A DNA stretch of 64,000 nucleotides, taken from NCBI GenBank assembly GCA_003508835.1, contig PUFA01000070.1, positions 9,189,001 to 9,253,000 of the forward strand. The letters are read 5' to 3'. This document shows, one piece after another, positions 28,101-63,089 of the stretch. The translations under genes were made by a program, and so were the position numbers. Position 1 is the stretch's first letter, and each line of letters starts with the position of its first letter. The notes below the pieces were generated by a model that made no database searches, was not told the DNA's origin, and saw only the letters and a list, made by a program, of their open reading frames with translations. The stretch is from Eonycteris spelaea (lineage: Eukaryota > Chordata > Mammalia > Chiroptera > Pteropodidae).

Positions 28101-29713
28101 AAATAAAATGCATAGTCCTAACTCCCAAGAAGCTGATAGTCCAGTCTGAGTGAAGATTAAAACATACATATTACTATAAAAATATCCATTTACTCAACAA
28201 AATTCCTTTTTTACTGAGCAGCTTATCTGTGCCAAGAATTTATATTCTACAGGAGAAGAAAGACTTCATACAATAAAATCAGGGTGTAGGATGTAGTGGT
28301 TAGAGAAGACTTCCAGGAGAACCGACACATGTAGAGACTGAGAAGAAGATGAGAATGAGAAAGATTATTGCAGGCAGAGAACAGCCTGAACAAACACTGT
28401 ACCAGGAACTAAAAGAATGCCAGTAGAGGTAATGCAGAGAATATGAAAGGGTGGTGAGAGAAACGAGAACAGGTCATGAAACACCAAAAGCAGCTATGGA
28501 AAGGTTTAAGGTCTCCGGCAACCGTGCACATGCTTTAGTGCAGCTTTACATGTGTTAACTCCTGTAGTCCTCACAATTACTCCTATTTCCAAATGAAGGC
28601 TCCAGCAACTGATTTGAGACATTTAAGGGGTAGAACAAATATACTTTGTTTTTAAGTTTTGCAGAGGCATGTCAAAGGAGATACCTTGCATGCAATGTAG
28701 TGGATGGTGGTGGGAGCCTGATAGGTTCCAGCTGGGGTAATCAAGAGCCTCAAAGAGGAAGGGGGTAAAGGATGTCAGGATGGATGAAGAAAGCGATCGT
28801 GTAGTGGGGAAGGAGGCAGTGATGAGGGTGATCCTGGAAAGAACAGCATGAGGAAAGGTATGAAGGTAGGAAACTCCAAAGTAAAAATGTGTAGAAAGCT
28901 CTACGAGTTACCATGAAATCCACCGTCCTTTGAGGATCCTTCCTGGAGAAGATGCTGTTGTGCAAGAAATGAAATACAAAAAGAACATCCTCCAAATGTC
29001 CTAGATACTCCATCAGTAATTGTGGGATTGGAAGAACTGGGTGAAGTTGAGTACAGCAGCATGACAGTTCAGAGAAAGGGTTAATTCCCTAGCTTGGTTA
29101 ATACACGGAAAATTTAGAACAGTACCTGGCACACAATGTGCACTCAATAAAAAGTGGCAGTTACCTTCCCACACTAGCTGCAGCTGGAGCTGCAGTTTAT
29201 TTCAGTAGGCTACTCCCCTCGCTCTGTGGTACCTGGGGTCACCTCGAGGAAATCAAAACTAGAGAATTCCCTTTCCCTGTTTCCTGGGTCTACATTTGTA
29301 ATCAAACAAGATGTGACTCTTGGTCATAAAATCCAGAGATGCACTGTTTCCTAGAAAAATCAATTTTAAACTCTTTACAGCACAACAGGCATTTACATTC
29401 CCAAACAAACAAAAAACCTTTCTTCACATCCTTTGTTAGTCCCTCCTAAAAGCATGAATCAATGTATGCCAATGGTCTGCTAGCAAACCTGAAGTTACAG
29501 AACTCTTAAAGTGCCTTGTATCCTAGCCGTCATACGGTAGTGTATAATTAAGCTTCCGAGATCACCCTCACCGCCCCCCATCCCACCCCAAATCAGGGGT
29601 GAGACCTTACAGCTTCCATTTCCGAGGCAGAAATGGCAGTGTAACGAAGGCACGTGTGAAAACAAGCGATTCCTTTTACACGTTCTGAAAGGGGGGGCGG
29701 GGGTGGTGGGCAG

Positions 29714-29725
29714 AAAAAAAAAAAA
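29714..29725 (-). terminator. Pol III terminator of tRNA-Ser
   Basis: Twelve A on the plus strand read as a T12 run four to five bases after the 3' end of the tRNA-Ser gene on the minus strand. A run of four or more T is the standard RNA polymerase III stop. Confidence 0.85.
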
Positions 29726-29729
29726 CACA

Positions 29730-29811
29730 CGTCACGAACAGGATTCGAACCTGTGCGGGGAAACCCCATTGGATTTCGAGTCCAACGCCTTAACCACTCG
29801 GCCACCGTGAC
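29730..29811 (-). tRNA. tRNA-Ser (anticodon CGA)
   Basis: An 82-base class II tRNA with a variable arm. On the minus strand it starts GTCACGGTGGCCGAGTGG and its acceptor end is GTTCGTGAC plus a G discriminator, pairing as GTCACG/CGTGAC. The anticodon loop ACTCGAAA gives anticodon CGA (reads UCG). The A box (TGGCCGAGTGG) and B box (GGTTCGAATCC) are intact and no intron is present. It lies about 850 bases upstream of the SMARCC2 start codon on the opposite strand. Human has a tRNA-Ser-CGA at the equivalent place (from memory), which supports a functional, conserved gene. Confidence 0.97.
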
Positions 29812-30229
29812 TCCCAAAAACCGCGCTCTGCCTCACACTAACAGAAGAGGTCCGCACTGCGGAGAAGCCGAACCCCAAACGCATACACACACCCTGTGAT
29901 TCCCACTTCTTACCTCTTACGCCGCTCAAAGGAAAAGAAAGGGGCCCCCAGCGAAGATTCGGGGTCGCAAGAAGCGCAGGAGCGCAAAACATTTAGGAGG
30001 CGATGGCGAGGCCTTCAGAGGAAGCAGTTGGAGGAAAGGGGTTGGCCCGGAGGGTGGCGACTAGGGAACTCCTCGGGTTAAGGAGTGCTGGGACAGGCGT
30101 TAGGGGTGAGAGAGACTCAGGAAGTTTAAACGGGGAACTCCTGGAGTAGGATTAAAGGAAGAAAAATCTTGGGGAAAAAGGTCTGAGGTTCCTTGGGATC
30201 AGGGTCTCGGCAAGGTTAGGAATGTGCAA

Positions 30230-48062
<17,833 letters not shown>

Positions 48063-49330
48063 TGAACCAGCCAGACATCTCTCTCCCGCACCCCACGTGG
48101 AGATCAAGGTTCCAGGAACAGCCCTCCCCCACCACTGGGACCCTTCCCCAGCCTGGAGAGTTCATCACTACGTAAGGAAAGCTCCTCCTGCCCTTCCAAA
48201 GCTCCCACCATGCCTGTCATGGGCATGCATTTTTATATCAGATTACTCGAGGACTTCTGTTAAAAGATCTTTCTAACGTCTGGGAGAGGATAGAGGATAG
48301 GATGGGAATGCTGCCCTCAAAGGAAGGGCTGGGGGAAGGTGTTTCTACAAGATTCTAATTAACCACTTCTGAGGGTGCACCCTCTCAAAACTACTGCATT
48401 TTTTATTGATGAAAAAAAAAATTAAGCCCTTTTAAAGGAAGTAGATTTTTAAAAAGCCTCATTGGAGCCCCCTCCACCCACTAAAAAAAAATGTTCAACT
48501 TTTACATATTTTTGGAGGAGGGAGGTGACTGTTTTAGAAAGGGGAATTAAGGTTCTGGGGAGAGCTCTGAGGATAGAATAGGGTGCAGAACAGGGCTCCT
48601 CCAGCCCCTTGTTAGTGACAGTCAATTCAGAACCCCCTCAAGCCACCCCACCCTGTTTATTCCTACTAATCTCATGCTGCTTCCTCAGTATTGCTGTTCT
48701 AGGCCATCCCAGCTCAGCCAATGACCCCTTTCCCTCTGAATGTCAGTTTTGTGTTAAATCACCGGCGTAGTTGATGTCAGCGTGTGTGTATTTGGTGGGG
48801 AAACATATTTTGGGAATTCCTGTTAGGCAATTGAAAACAGAGCATTCAGGGCTCTTCTTCCTCCTCCCTGGGTTCTATCAGTGGGCTCCTCAAAGACATG
48901 GAGAGGGCAGCTAGAAGAGGAGGGGAAGTTTTAAAAACCTGAAATTTTCAAGAAGCACTTAAGCACCTCCTTATGACTTGGTGGATCACCCCCCTGATCT
49001 CTTTCCCACCAAGACCATCGGAACCTTGACTGGTGGCTAGGGATTCCCTGGGATGTGGAGGCGGTGGAGGCAGGGGCACCCAACCTAGGGTAGTGCTGAC
49101 CCCCAGCTTGCAGCTCAGCTCTGCTCTCCAGATTCCAGTGCCTCCTGTACCGCTCTCATGAAGGCAAACATGATTCCAGGCTCTCCACCAATTCCTGGTC
49201 CCTCCTACCAGGCCCTTTTATCCCTCGTGTCCCCATATTTCTCTTCCTCTGCGTCTTGGCACCTTTCTTCTGTTCAAAAGTTTTCTGTAAATTTTTTTTT
49301 TTTTTTATAAATTAATTTGCTTTCAGTTTT
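48063..49330 (+). terminator. SMARCC2: SMARCC2 3' UTR and probable poly(A) site
   Basis: Non-coding sequence after the TGA at 48060-48062. No AATAAA was found near the expected end; a variant TATAAA at 49306-49311 follows a T-run, next to TTAATTTGCTTTCAG. The transcript probably ends near 49330, about 0.75 kb from the convergent MYL6 end. Confidence 0.5.
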
Positions 49331-50104
49331 ATCTTGTGGATGCCTTCTGTGTTCTCTTACCTGTGGCTGTCAGGCTGGGGAATTGGGCTGGAGGCAGCAT
49401 TCCTGGAGTTCTTCCCGGGGCATGCATTTGGGCTGGAGAAGCACTCTGCAAGCCACAGGCCCAAAGACACTGGCCCTCTCTCAACAGGCTAAAGGCAGCA
49501 CAGCTGTCCGGACTGTGCTCTGGTGCAGAAGCTGAGCAGAGGCTCTCACCTGTCCTAAAAATAGCTGTTTTTCTTGGAAGGACATCTTCACAACCAGGAA
49601 ATTTTATATATTTTATTCTTTCAGATGTAGTAGCTTCATTTCTTGCCTTATTAGGTGGGGAGAAGGCAGGCATTTCACCTACTTCTGTTATTACTGGCCT
49701 TTAGCCCTGCCGTCGTGACAGACAGGCTCAGGCAGTGCTCTAATATGGCCTGGCTTTAGCTCTAGCAAACACTCTCGGGGCCGCCCCCACAAAAGGCCTA
49801 CAGTGCTTGGCAGGGTAAGGGCTGAGTTTGAGGACCTGGAGGGCTAGGAGGGGACTTGGCCTGATGTGGACTGAAACAAGGATAGCCAGCTTTGGTCCCA
49901 CAGGGATGTATGGCTTTCCTAATCCCCCAAGGGGTGGCCTCTGTAGCAGCAGTGAATGGGACCAGCATTTCAGTGAGGCAAAGATAGCTCCAACAAGCCC
50001 TTCCCCAGCTTTCCCCAGCCCCTGGCCCACTGACCCAGGACTCTCCTCCCCTTCAGCCTGCTCAGAAAGGAAAGCAGAACTGCATTTAGGGTACAGGGAG
50101 CAAG

Positions 50105-50110
50105 TTTATT
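50105..50110 (-). terminator. MYL6: MYL6 poly(A) signal
   Basis: TTTATT on the plus strand reads AATAAA on the minus strand, within CCAAATAAACTTGCTCCCTG. It lies about 145 bases after the MYL6 stop codon. Confidence 0.85.
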
Positions 50111-50253
50111 TGGTGAATGCTGATGGCAAACATAATCCAAGACAGACAAGCTAGGAAAAGTGCTGTGATGAGAGAACCTAGGAAGTCTTCAGGGCTACAC
50201 ACACAGTCTCACACAGGGGAAGGCACAGGGCTCTGGACACACTGGGAATGTCT

Positions 50254-53184
<2,931 letters not shown>

Positions 53185-53266
53185 CTTAACCGCTCAGCTC
53201 TGCGGGACCTTTTTCTGCAGTAATGGCTCCCGCTCCCGGCCCAACCCTAGTCTTAGTACGTCCCGA

Positions 53267-53274
53267 TGACGTCA
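53267..53274 (-). promoter_or_regulatory. MYL6: Perfect CRE (TGACGTCA) in the MYL6 promoter
   Basis: A full palindromic cAMP-response/ATF site 83 bases upstream of the MYL6 start codon. It lies in the short gap between the MYL6B poly(A) signal (53562) and MYL6 exon 1. CCAAT-like (53289) and octamer-like ATGCAGAT (53317) elements are nearby. No TATA box was seen at a fitting distance. Confidence 0.6.
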
Positions 53275-53561
53275 CTCTCAGCTGATCCAGCCAATACGAT
53301 TCCAGGTTTGGGCTTATGCAGATATATTGCCACATTAGTAATGAGGTGGGCGGAGCCAGCTGTTCCTTTCTCCAGAAGAGCCTCACCTGGGACACAAAAC
53401 CGCACAAGGGGTGGGGTGAGGCGCAAGGAATCCGCCCTTCCGAGCAGCAGGAAAATCAGAAGATACTGGATTGGAGAGAGAAGAGCCCTCTCTTCCCTCC
53501 CTCCCTCCTTCCCCCACCTCAGAAGAAAGCAACAGTCGGAGACCAAGGGAGGAACCGTCTC

Positions 53562-53567
53562 TTTATT
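53562..53567 (-). terminator. MYL6B: MYL6B poly(A) signal
   Basis: TTTATT on the plus strand is AATAAA on the minus strand. It falls in a terminal non-coding exon that begins at 53649 after the acceptor TTTCCGCAG, joined from a donor at 53793 just after the stop codon. Confidence 0.8.
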
Positions 53568-53802
53568 TTGAAACAGAAAATAGGTGGCCTCCTAGTGGTA
53601 GGAACGTGCTTCCCAACTGCGGGGCGTCCCGTATCCGACCCCTCTGCATCTGCGGAAAAAGTTGAAAGTTGCCAAATTCAGGCGCTTCAGATTCCTGCGC
53701 AGCCGGGCATGAAAACGCACTTCCCTGCTTTTCTACCCTGGTCGAGGGAAGGGAAGGAGACTTGTCCTTCGAACAGGGGTAGGAGGGCCCTACCTGTAGA
53801 GC

Positions 53803-56271
<2,469 letters not shown>

Positions 56272-56320
56272 GATGTCCGGTGGCCAAAGGACAGTGTGCC
56301 GATGGGGGCACCCATCTCTG

Positions 56321-56328
56321 TTTAAATA
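56321..56328 (-). promoter_or_regulatory. MYL6B: TATA-like TATTTAAA upstream of MYL6B, or a splice acceptor
   Basis: On the minus strand CTATTTAAACAG lies about 50 bases before the ATG. It can be read as a TATA/MEF2-like A/T box for a muscle promoter, or as the acceptor (TTTAAACAG) of a coding exon preceded by a non-coding exon further upstream. GC-rich sequence (GGGGCGGGGGC near 56350) adjoins it. Sequence alone does not decide. Confidence 0.4.
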
Positions 56329-56399
56329 GCCAGGGAGTCTGGGATGTCAAGGGGCGGGGGCAGAGGCAGGGAGCCAGTAGGCGATGGGGAGGGTGAGAT

Positions 56400-57500
56400 A
56401 CAGGAGGGATATGCCAGCCTGCTCTCATTCCCCTGGCCTCCTACAGTTTAGGACTCCTGCCCTGAGGTATTCTTCCTTCTGTCTCCCAGCCCCAAGCTCT
56501 AGCCAGAACAATGGCCCCTTTGGGGGCAGGGGAAGGAAGCCAGAGATTGCCCAGAAAGGGGGAGTTAATCTGCAGGTTGAGGACAGGATGCTTACCAGTG
56601 ACAATGAGATAGGGGTGAGGCACAGAAGGGGATCCAGGCATTCCAGGCCCTCAACTCCCTACTCTGAGTAGCCCTTTATTCTAGCAGCTTTAGACTCTTG
56701 AAGGCATGGAGGGGGGCCTTGTAAACTGGGTTACAGTGGGACCTGGGAGCAGTGAAAGTTGAAAAAAACAAGCAGCCCCTCCATTCCCTCTGACTATGGT
56801 TGAGGAACAGCGGTAGTTGACCTTACAGCCTAATAATAATCCCTAATATTTATAGTCCCTGTCCTCCTCCCTCCCAGCCCCAAACTGGAACTGTTCACAA
56901 TATAGAGAAAGGATAGTATAGTAAAGGGAGTGTGATGCCCCCAGCCCATTTTCTCCTGTGCAATGTTGTTTTAGGGGTGGGGGAAAGGAAACGATCAGTT
57001 TAACACCCTCCACCCATATTCCCAAGAAAAGAACCCTTATCCATAGGCCCGTGATCATTCAAATCAGACAAAGGTAGGGTTCCTGCTGAACCTGCAGGGG
57101 ACTCCATAGTGGCATCTAAGGAAAAGGGCAGACTCTGGCAGACAAAGGGCCTAAATTCTAAAATCTTCAAAAGGGTGTGGGAGGTCCTATGGGCTCCATG
57201 AGTATACACCACCACCACCTCCTCCCCGCCCCCCAACCAGAAGGGTAATAAAAACCTTGACTCAGGCACCAGGTTACAAACCTTGCTGGGGAGCGCAAGG
57301 GGAGGGTCGAAGTCGGTGGCGTTAGGGAGAAAGGAAGGGTTGCTGGCTACGTTTTTTTGGGGTAATGGAGAATATATAACAGTCTTAGAAAGACATAAAT
57401 AATTCCATTTAAGCCCTGCGGTTTGGAGAGTAGATGCTGAGTCTCCCAGTCGCAAAAAAAAGCGTCTGAATCTCATTACCGCAAATTGTCCCATTTTTTA
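56400..57500. other. MYL6B upstream / possible 5' UTR intron, nothing recognised
   Basis: Non-coding sequence between the first MYL6B coding exon and the GC-rich block at 57.7 kb. It holds short purine- and pyrimidine-rich runs; the minus-strand ORF at 57000-57494 resembles no known protein. It could be the first intron of MYL6B if transcription starts near 57.75 kb. Confidence 0.4.
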
Positions 57501-57519
57501 GTCATTTCTCGGGTGTACA

Positions 57520-57520
<1 letters not shown>

Positions 57521-57591
<71 letters not shown>
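57521..57591. repeat. (CA)n(CT)n compound microsatellite
   Basis: About 20 CA units (57521-57561), an ATTCT break, then about 13 CT units to 57591. Confidence 0.95.
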
Positions 57592-57699
57592 ATACTTAAA
57601 TAAGGGGGAGAGTCCCTTCCCAGCTCCACAAAACTCACCCTGCAGAATCCAGCCAGGTAAGGGAGGCGGGGCGCAAGGCGGTCACAGGCCCTGAAGAGT

Positions 57700-57840
57700 T
57701 AATTCTGGCTGCCTCGGAGCACGCCGGGAGTTGTAGTCTCCTCGCGCCCGTGGGCTCATGGGAAACGCCGCTCTCCAGCTCGAGGAGGATGACGGGGGCA
57801 GTGGCTTCCGGCCGGTGGCAGCGGTTAGTGACTCTGGCTA
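57700..57840 (-). promoter_or_regulatory. GC-rich promoter-like block with ZNF143-type site
   Basis: Contains GCCGGGAGTTGTAGTCTCC at about 57723, a good match in reverse to the ZNF143/Staf element (ACTACAAYTCCCRG), plus CTTCCGGCCGG (ETS core) near 57806 and several CpGs. It probably drives a non-coding first exon of MYL6B (minus). It could instead be bidirectional, as such sites often are. No plus-strand gene was recognised. Confidence 0.5.
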
Positions 57841-58734
57841 TTTCAGCGCGATTTCTTGTCCCGGAACTGAAAGGCAATGAGCAATTTACAGTTCCCACCC
57901 CTAGCCCTAAAACCGCGCGGGGCCTCTCAGGATATGTGTGTCTTGGTTAGACCTAAGTTCCCCATTTCATTGGGGGCGGGGAAAGGCTGAAGCTGCAGCT
58001 CGCTACAGCAGGCCAGTTGGAGGTCAGGTGGTATGGAACACTGCCCCGGGGGAGTGAGTGGTGTGGCTCTTTAGCTTCCACTTACGACTTGGTAGAGAGA
58101 GAACAGAGGCTATTGAGTTGGTGCGTGAATTGGAACATAACTCAGGATTTTTAAATTGTTTTAAATGAGCTGTAGTTGAAGTAAATGTTTAGGTTTGGAA
58201 TTAAGCCAGGTCATCTGCTCCAGTTTCTCCCAGTTGAAGTTTCTTCTTACTCGCCGCCGCATTGGCCAGCTACCCTGTCTTAGTCTTCACAGTCTCCTTG
58301 GAACAGAGCTAGGGCTCCCCAGCCCTTCGCTCTGAGACACCGCTGCCCAGCATTGGACAGCTCATTATCCTAGACGTATTATCAAAATTCTCCTCTGTGC
58401 CACCCTGGCCAGGTCCACCTTCACCCACCGGATCAGTAAATGCCCTGGCGGCGCATCTCCTACTGGAGGCTGAGGCTGCCTGGTCATGGAGGCAGTGAAT
58501 AAGAATAGAAAACCCGTTCAAGGTCAGAAGGGTACGGCATAAGTGAACCTTATCGGCAGTAAGTGACGTTCGTTAGTTGGGGAAAGCTTTTCAGAAGACT
58601 AGAAATGGGCTGTGTAATAGAAATAAGGATGATGAGGAAGGTGTTAGCAACCATTCCTGGAGGCCTCCATGAAGCAGTACTGCATGAGGGACTAAATCAT
58701 CTGAGAAAGGCGCGTAGGGGGCGCCAAAGAGTAT

Positions 58735-58950
58735 GAGCTCAGACTTGGCGGCTTATATTTAAATCCAGGTCTGCAGGTATATGCTGGTAACATCCAGCAA
58801 CTGTAGTTATCTCTCTGTGCCTCAGTTACCCCATCTGTAAAATCTGGATAGTAATACCTCAAAGGGCTCTGGGGAGGATTAGATATGTTAATGTTTGTAA
58901 AACAGTGGGCTTGGCACAAAGTAAATAGTGTGTAAGTGTTAGACTTCCTT
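58735..58950 (+). repeat. MIR SINE
   Basis: Plus-strand MIR: AAATCCAGGTCTGCAGGTAT, CTCTGTGCCTCAGTTACCCC, ATCTGTAAAATCTGGATAGT, TTGGCACAAAGTAAATAGTG. Confidence 0.75.
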
Positions 58951-59951
58951 ATTCTTCCCAACATAGGAGTTTGCTGAATTTTCCCCATTTTACATACATA
59001 AAGGATCTCTCTAGGCATGAAAAAATGGAGACCCGAAAGGAATACATTTCTAAGTGTTTAGTTATAAGACTGTTTGGGGAAGGGCCACATCACAGATGCC
59101 TTCTTGTGTCTTTCATCACTTCCACAGAAGTTGATTTCAGAGATGTGGTTTATCTGATTTTCGCCTCTTCCTTTCCTCTAGCTATTGCTCTCTTTTGGCA
59201 CCTTGCCAAATAGAAGCGGTTATGGCATCTGACTTTCTAGCATTTTTGTCTGCTTTATAGAGAAGTAGTGTAAGAGGAAAAGATAAAGACGCTTGGCAAA
59301 CACAGGTTGGAGGACTTCATTTTCTGTACTATTTCTGTCTGATGTTAATAAATAATGCAAGCTAAACTGAATGTGGTCTTAACTGGCATAGGTGATTCAT
59401 GCATCATGTATGTGGATTTTCTGTGACCAATGCCTATCTCTTCTTTCCCCACCTAGCATGTGACTTGTATGTTCTTTGAGATTGCATATTTATTCTACTG
59501 TTAGTCTCAACATAAAATAATTAGGACGGGTATATCTTTAAAAGAAAATACACATTAAAACAATTTTTGGAATTACACAGAACTATAGATCTTCAATAAC
59601 TTGAATAATTGTGGGTTCATCTTATATAGCTTTTACTAGCTCTTAGACACCAGCTAATGTTTTAATATGGATAATAGCTTATGTAAAGAAGACATTATTT
59701 CCTAAGTACATAGGAAAGAATTTGTTAGGAAAGATGTCTACAGTCCTCTGGCATTTTGACCAGAAAGTGGTATTGGTGCGAACCCATAAATAGAAAGAAG
59801 AAGAGGATAATGAAGATGTTTTATGATACACAGATAGTTTATAAAGTCCTTTCCAAGTCCCATTTTTATAGGCCCATACTAGATGCAAGATATAAACAAA
59901 AAATAAATGTTAGAGTAAGTAATGCTAGTTTCATTTTGTAATGTTCTAAAA

Positions 59952-60075
59952 CAGTGGTTCTCAGACTTAGCTGTTTTTTTTTTTTAATCTCTTGGGAGCT
60001 AGATAATAGACAAACTTCTAGACTCTACCCCAAAAGATTCTGACTCAAGGTCTGTGTTAGGGCTTGGGAATCTAT
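59952..60075 (+). mobile_element. MER5A-like hAT fragment
   Basis: Begins with the hAT end CAGTGGTTCTCAGACTTAG and keeps TAGACTCTACCCCAAAAGAT, TTCTGACTCAAGGTCTGTG and GGGCTTGGGAATCTATTTGA. The right end is lost. Confidence 0.6.
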
Positions 60076-60134
60076 TTGAAATATTTTTAGCCCATTGGAA
60101 AACAGAATGAACTAACAAACATAGGTAACCACAG

Positions 60135-60480
60135 CTTTAATAAAAGGAGTGATCTTTTCAAAATGTGCATTTGATCATGTCATCTCCCTTCTTAAAATTC
60201 TTCTGTGTTTTGATAAAGATGAAATCCATATACTGGCCCACAAAAGCCAGCACAGTTTCAAATCCTCCTTGCCTGTACCAGCCACACCTCTGCATCAGCC
60301 ACACCTGCTAACTTTCAGATCTTCAAAGGTGTTCTATGTACTTTTTGCTCAGGTCAACGTCTCTGTCTTTTATGTCTGCTCCCTCTCCCCACCAACACTA
60401 TTTCCAGGGCCAGTCAGAGCATACTGCCTGGCATCTAGTATTGGGCACTCAAATATCTGTAGAATGAATGGCTATCAGAG
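60135..60480 (+). repeat. L2 LINE 3' region
   Basis: Plus-strand L2 order: TTTGATCATGTCATCTCCCT, GATGAAATCCATATACTGGC, TTTTTGCTCAGGTCAACGTC, GCATCTAGTATTGGGCACTC and AATATCTGTAGAATGAATG. Confidence 0.65.
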
Positions 60481-61148
60481 TAAAAGGGAATAGTCAAGGA
60501 TGGATACTGATACTAGTAAGTCCATAGGGAGATGGGTTGGAGATTCAAGAGATTGAGAGAGTTCCTATGTTTTGAACTCTTATTTTACCCTGAAGTAGAA
60601 GGTGAGGTGGTTTATTTCCTAAGAGAAGAAGTAGGAGAAGGTGACTTGAGAAAATGGTAAAGGTTTGAAATAGGTGCTGTGAAAGATGGGAAATAGCTTA
60701 CTGGAGACCCATTCACAAATACCCATTTAATATTTACTGATGCCTACTCTGTGGTCCACACTCAAACTTGCTGAGCAGCGTGGAAGGTGGTTGCAATGGA
60801 AGATCATGAATTGGTAATGTCACCAATCTATAAAGTAGTGATTTCCTCCCTCCAGGAATATTCAGCTGCTTGGCTGATTGAGCTAGAGAAAAGAGACAGC
60901 GAAATAGTAATGGGTTGGAGTTTTGTGGAACAGAGTTGAATGATGGATGAACATGGAAGCAAGGAGTTAGGAGTCTGAGTAAAAGAGGGTTTGTAGTCCA
61001 GGCCAAATAGAGAAGAAATGAACATAGAAGTGGCCTATTAGATTGGAGAATATGGAAAGTCACTAAGAGGCTAGAGTTTCAATGAGGTTGAAGAAATGAG
61101 ATGGTTGGAGATGTCAAAGTTGTATTTGAAGAAAACAGATTGAAATTT

Positions 61149-61836
61149 ACTGGAGAGGATGTGGAGAAATAGGAACCCTCATACACTGCTGGTGGAACTG
61201 CAAATTGGTACAGCCACTATGGAAAACAGTATGGAGGTTCCTCAAAAAACTAAGACTTAATCTACCATATGATTCAGCCATCACTCTACTGGGTATTTAC
61301 CCCAAAGACTTGAAAACTCATATCTGAAAAGATATTTGCACATCGATGTTCATAGCAACATTATTCATAGTGGCCAAGACATGGAAGCAACTGAAGTGTT
61401 CTACGATAGATGATTGGCTAAAGAAGCTGTGGTACGTATGTACAAAGGAATATTACTCAGCCATAAGAAGAGATGAAATACTGCCATTTGCAACAACATG
61501 GTGGACCTTGAAATAATCAAACTAAGAGAAAAAAGCCAGACAGAAAAAGTTGAAAATTACATGATATCACTTATATGTGGGATATAAACCTAAAAGCACC
61601 AAATGAACAGGACAAACAAACAGGGACTAATGGACATGGACAATGGACTATTGATTACCAGAGGGGAGAGGGGAGATGGACAGCGGGCAGGGGCGGCGGA
61701 AGGGGAGGCGGGAAATTTAAATCATTTCTTAATTAAAAAATAAATATAAGTAAAGTGATTGTTGATAGATTTTTTTTAAAAGTTCAATCTGAGATTTCTA
61801 ATACAAGTTCCAGCAAAACAAACTTAAAAAAAAAAT
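61149..61836 (+). mobile_element. 5'-truncated LINE-1 with 12-base target duplication
   Basis: The 3' end of an L1 in plus orientation. It has the end of ORF2 (CTGCTGGTGGAACTGCAAAT, GGAATATTACTCAGCCATAA, GCAACAACATGGTGGACCTT), a G-rich 3' UTR segment (GAGGGGAGAGGGGAGATGGA) and a short A-rich tail. Identical 12-base direct repeats AGATTGAAATTT flank it (61137-61148 and 61837-61848). ORF2 is only a fragment with stops, so the copy is dead. The perfect duplication shows that this was one target-primed insertion into a pre-existing non-coding sequence. Confidence 0.9.
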
Positions 61837-61929
61837 AGATTGAAATTTCAAAGGATGCAGAGGAAGACAGGAATTAGAATCAATCAGTAGCCAAGAGTAG
61901 CGAGGTGAAGATCATTGGATTTGAGGAGA

Positions 61930-62520
61930 ATGTCCCGTAGAGTTTTTTCAATTGCAAATAGCAAAAATCTGACTAAAACTAGCTAAATAATAAAGATGAT
62001 TTATTGGCTTATGTAACTGAAAAGTCAAGAGGTGTGAGTTTTAGATTCATTTTGATCCAGAAGTTTAGGATATAACAAAAAGGATCTGTTTTCTAATTCT
62101 CTTGCCACTGTTTTCCATGCGTTAGCTCGTTCCTTTGGTCCCCTCCTTGAGCCAAATGTGGTTTAGCTGCACAGCTATCGCACATCCTTATACCACAAGA
62201 GGAAGCAAGTGAGCTTCTCTTGACCATTGAAATCAATTCCTGGACTTCATTCTGATTAGACCAATTTAGAAAAATGTCCATCCATCCTTGAACTAATCAA
62301 CCTGGCCAGGGCACTATCATGCCCTGATTGACTTACACATAGGTTATTGTCACCCCTGTGGCAAAGAGGATGGTGTTGCTCTTCTTCATTTAGACCACTC
62401 AGAGTATGTCTGTGCCACTGGAGGTGGATTGGAATCCATCCACATAGAAAGGAGTGGAAAGGATGTTGGGGGAGAAACCAACAATGTCCACCATGATGAG
62501 GAACTATGATGCTAGTTATT
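61930..62520 (+). repeat. Ancient interspersed repeat, same family as 14035-14460
   Basis: Shares the GATTTATTGGCTTATGTAAC start and the AACCAACAATGTCCACCATG end with the copy in the RNF41 intron. The family name is uncertain. The short ORFs are remnants without a known domain. Confidence 0.5.
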
Positions 62521-63089
62521 GAGTGACCTAAAATGTACATCGAAGACACCAGAATGATAGCAGTATTAAGGGTGCTATACCCTTTGGTAATATTGAGTGT
62601 CCAAGTATTTAGTGAATGACAGATGAAAGAAGGTAGAGACTGGCATCATCTCCAAAGGAGCTGAGATTTTTACAGCTCTGAGAATAATGATGGGAAAGCA
62701 GCATTGGGGTGCAAGGAGAATGCAGACCCCTCCCAGTATAAGTATATGGAGTTCAGGAGAAGGAGCAGTCTCTCATGCAGGGTGTTGCAGGTGAATGAGG
62801 TCTCTTGGGAGGTAGCCAGTTTCAGGGGAGGCCAAAGTGAGCTCTGTGTAAATAAAGGTAAAGAATTCTAAAGGGTAGAGTGGATGGGAAGTGTTATGTA
62901 GAACTAGGTTTGCAGAGGAGCACAGCGGAAATGTTTGTGAGGGAAGGAAGCAGAGGAGATTGTATCAGAATCCTTCAGCTGCTCTCTTAGTGCCCTTTTA
63001 TTCTTTACATTTTTCTTATGTTCAGTTATGTGTTATAGCTACTCTGCTTGCCTGGTCACCCTACTCCTTAGATTTTTAGTTTTAGTTTT

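Larger units (their letters stand above)
23831..29700. other. RNF41-SMARCC2 intergenic region
   Basis: No gene recognised in about 5.9 kb. The content is decayed L2-like text in reverse orientation (about 25590-25900 and 28170-28470, with the gtgccag/ggaatttacagcttag and aggcagagaacag motifs), an hAT fragment at 24930-25140, a T29 tract at 24605, and AT-rich filler. The ORFs are short and lack splice context or known motifs. Confidence 0.5.

Noticed and set aside
57000..57494. 164-codon minus-strand ORF upstream of MYL6B
   Set aside because: No known motif, ordinary low-complexity composition and no splice context. An open frame of this size is not unusual in a GC-moderate region.
61149..61836. 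L1 ORF2 remnant as a coding gene
   Set aside because: It is truncated and interrupted by stops; only the last part of ORF2 remains.
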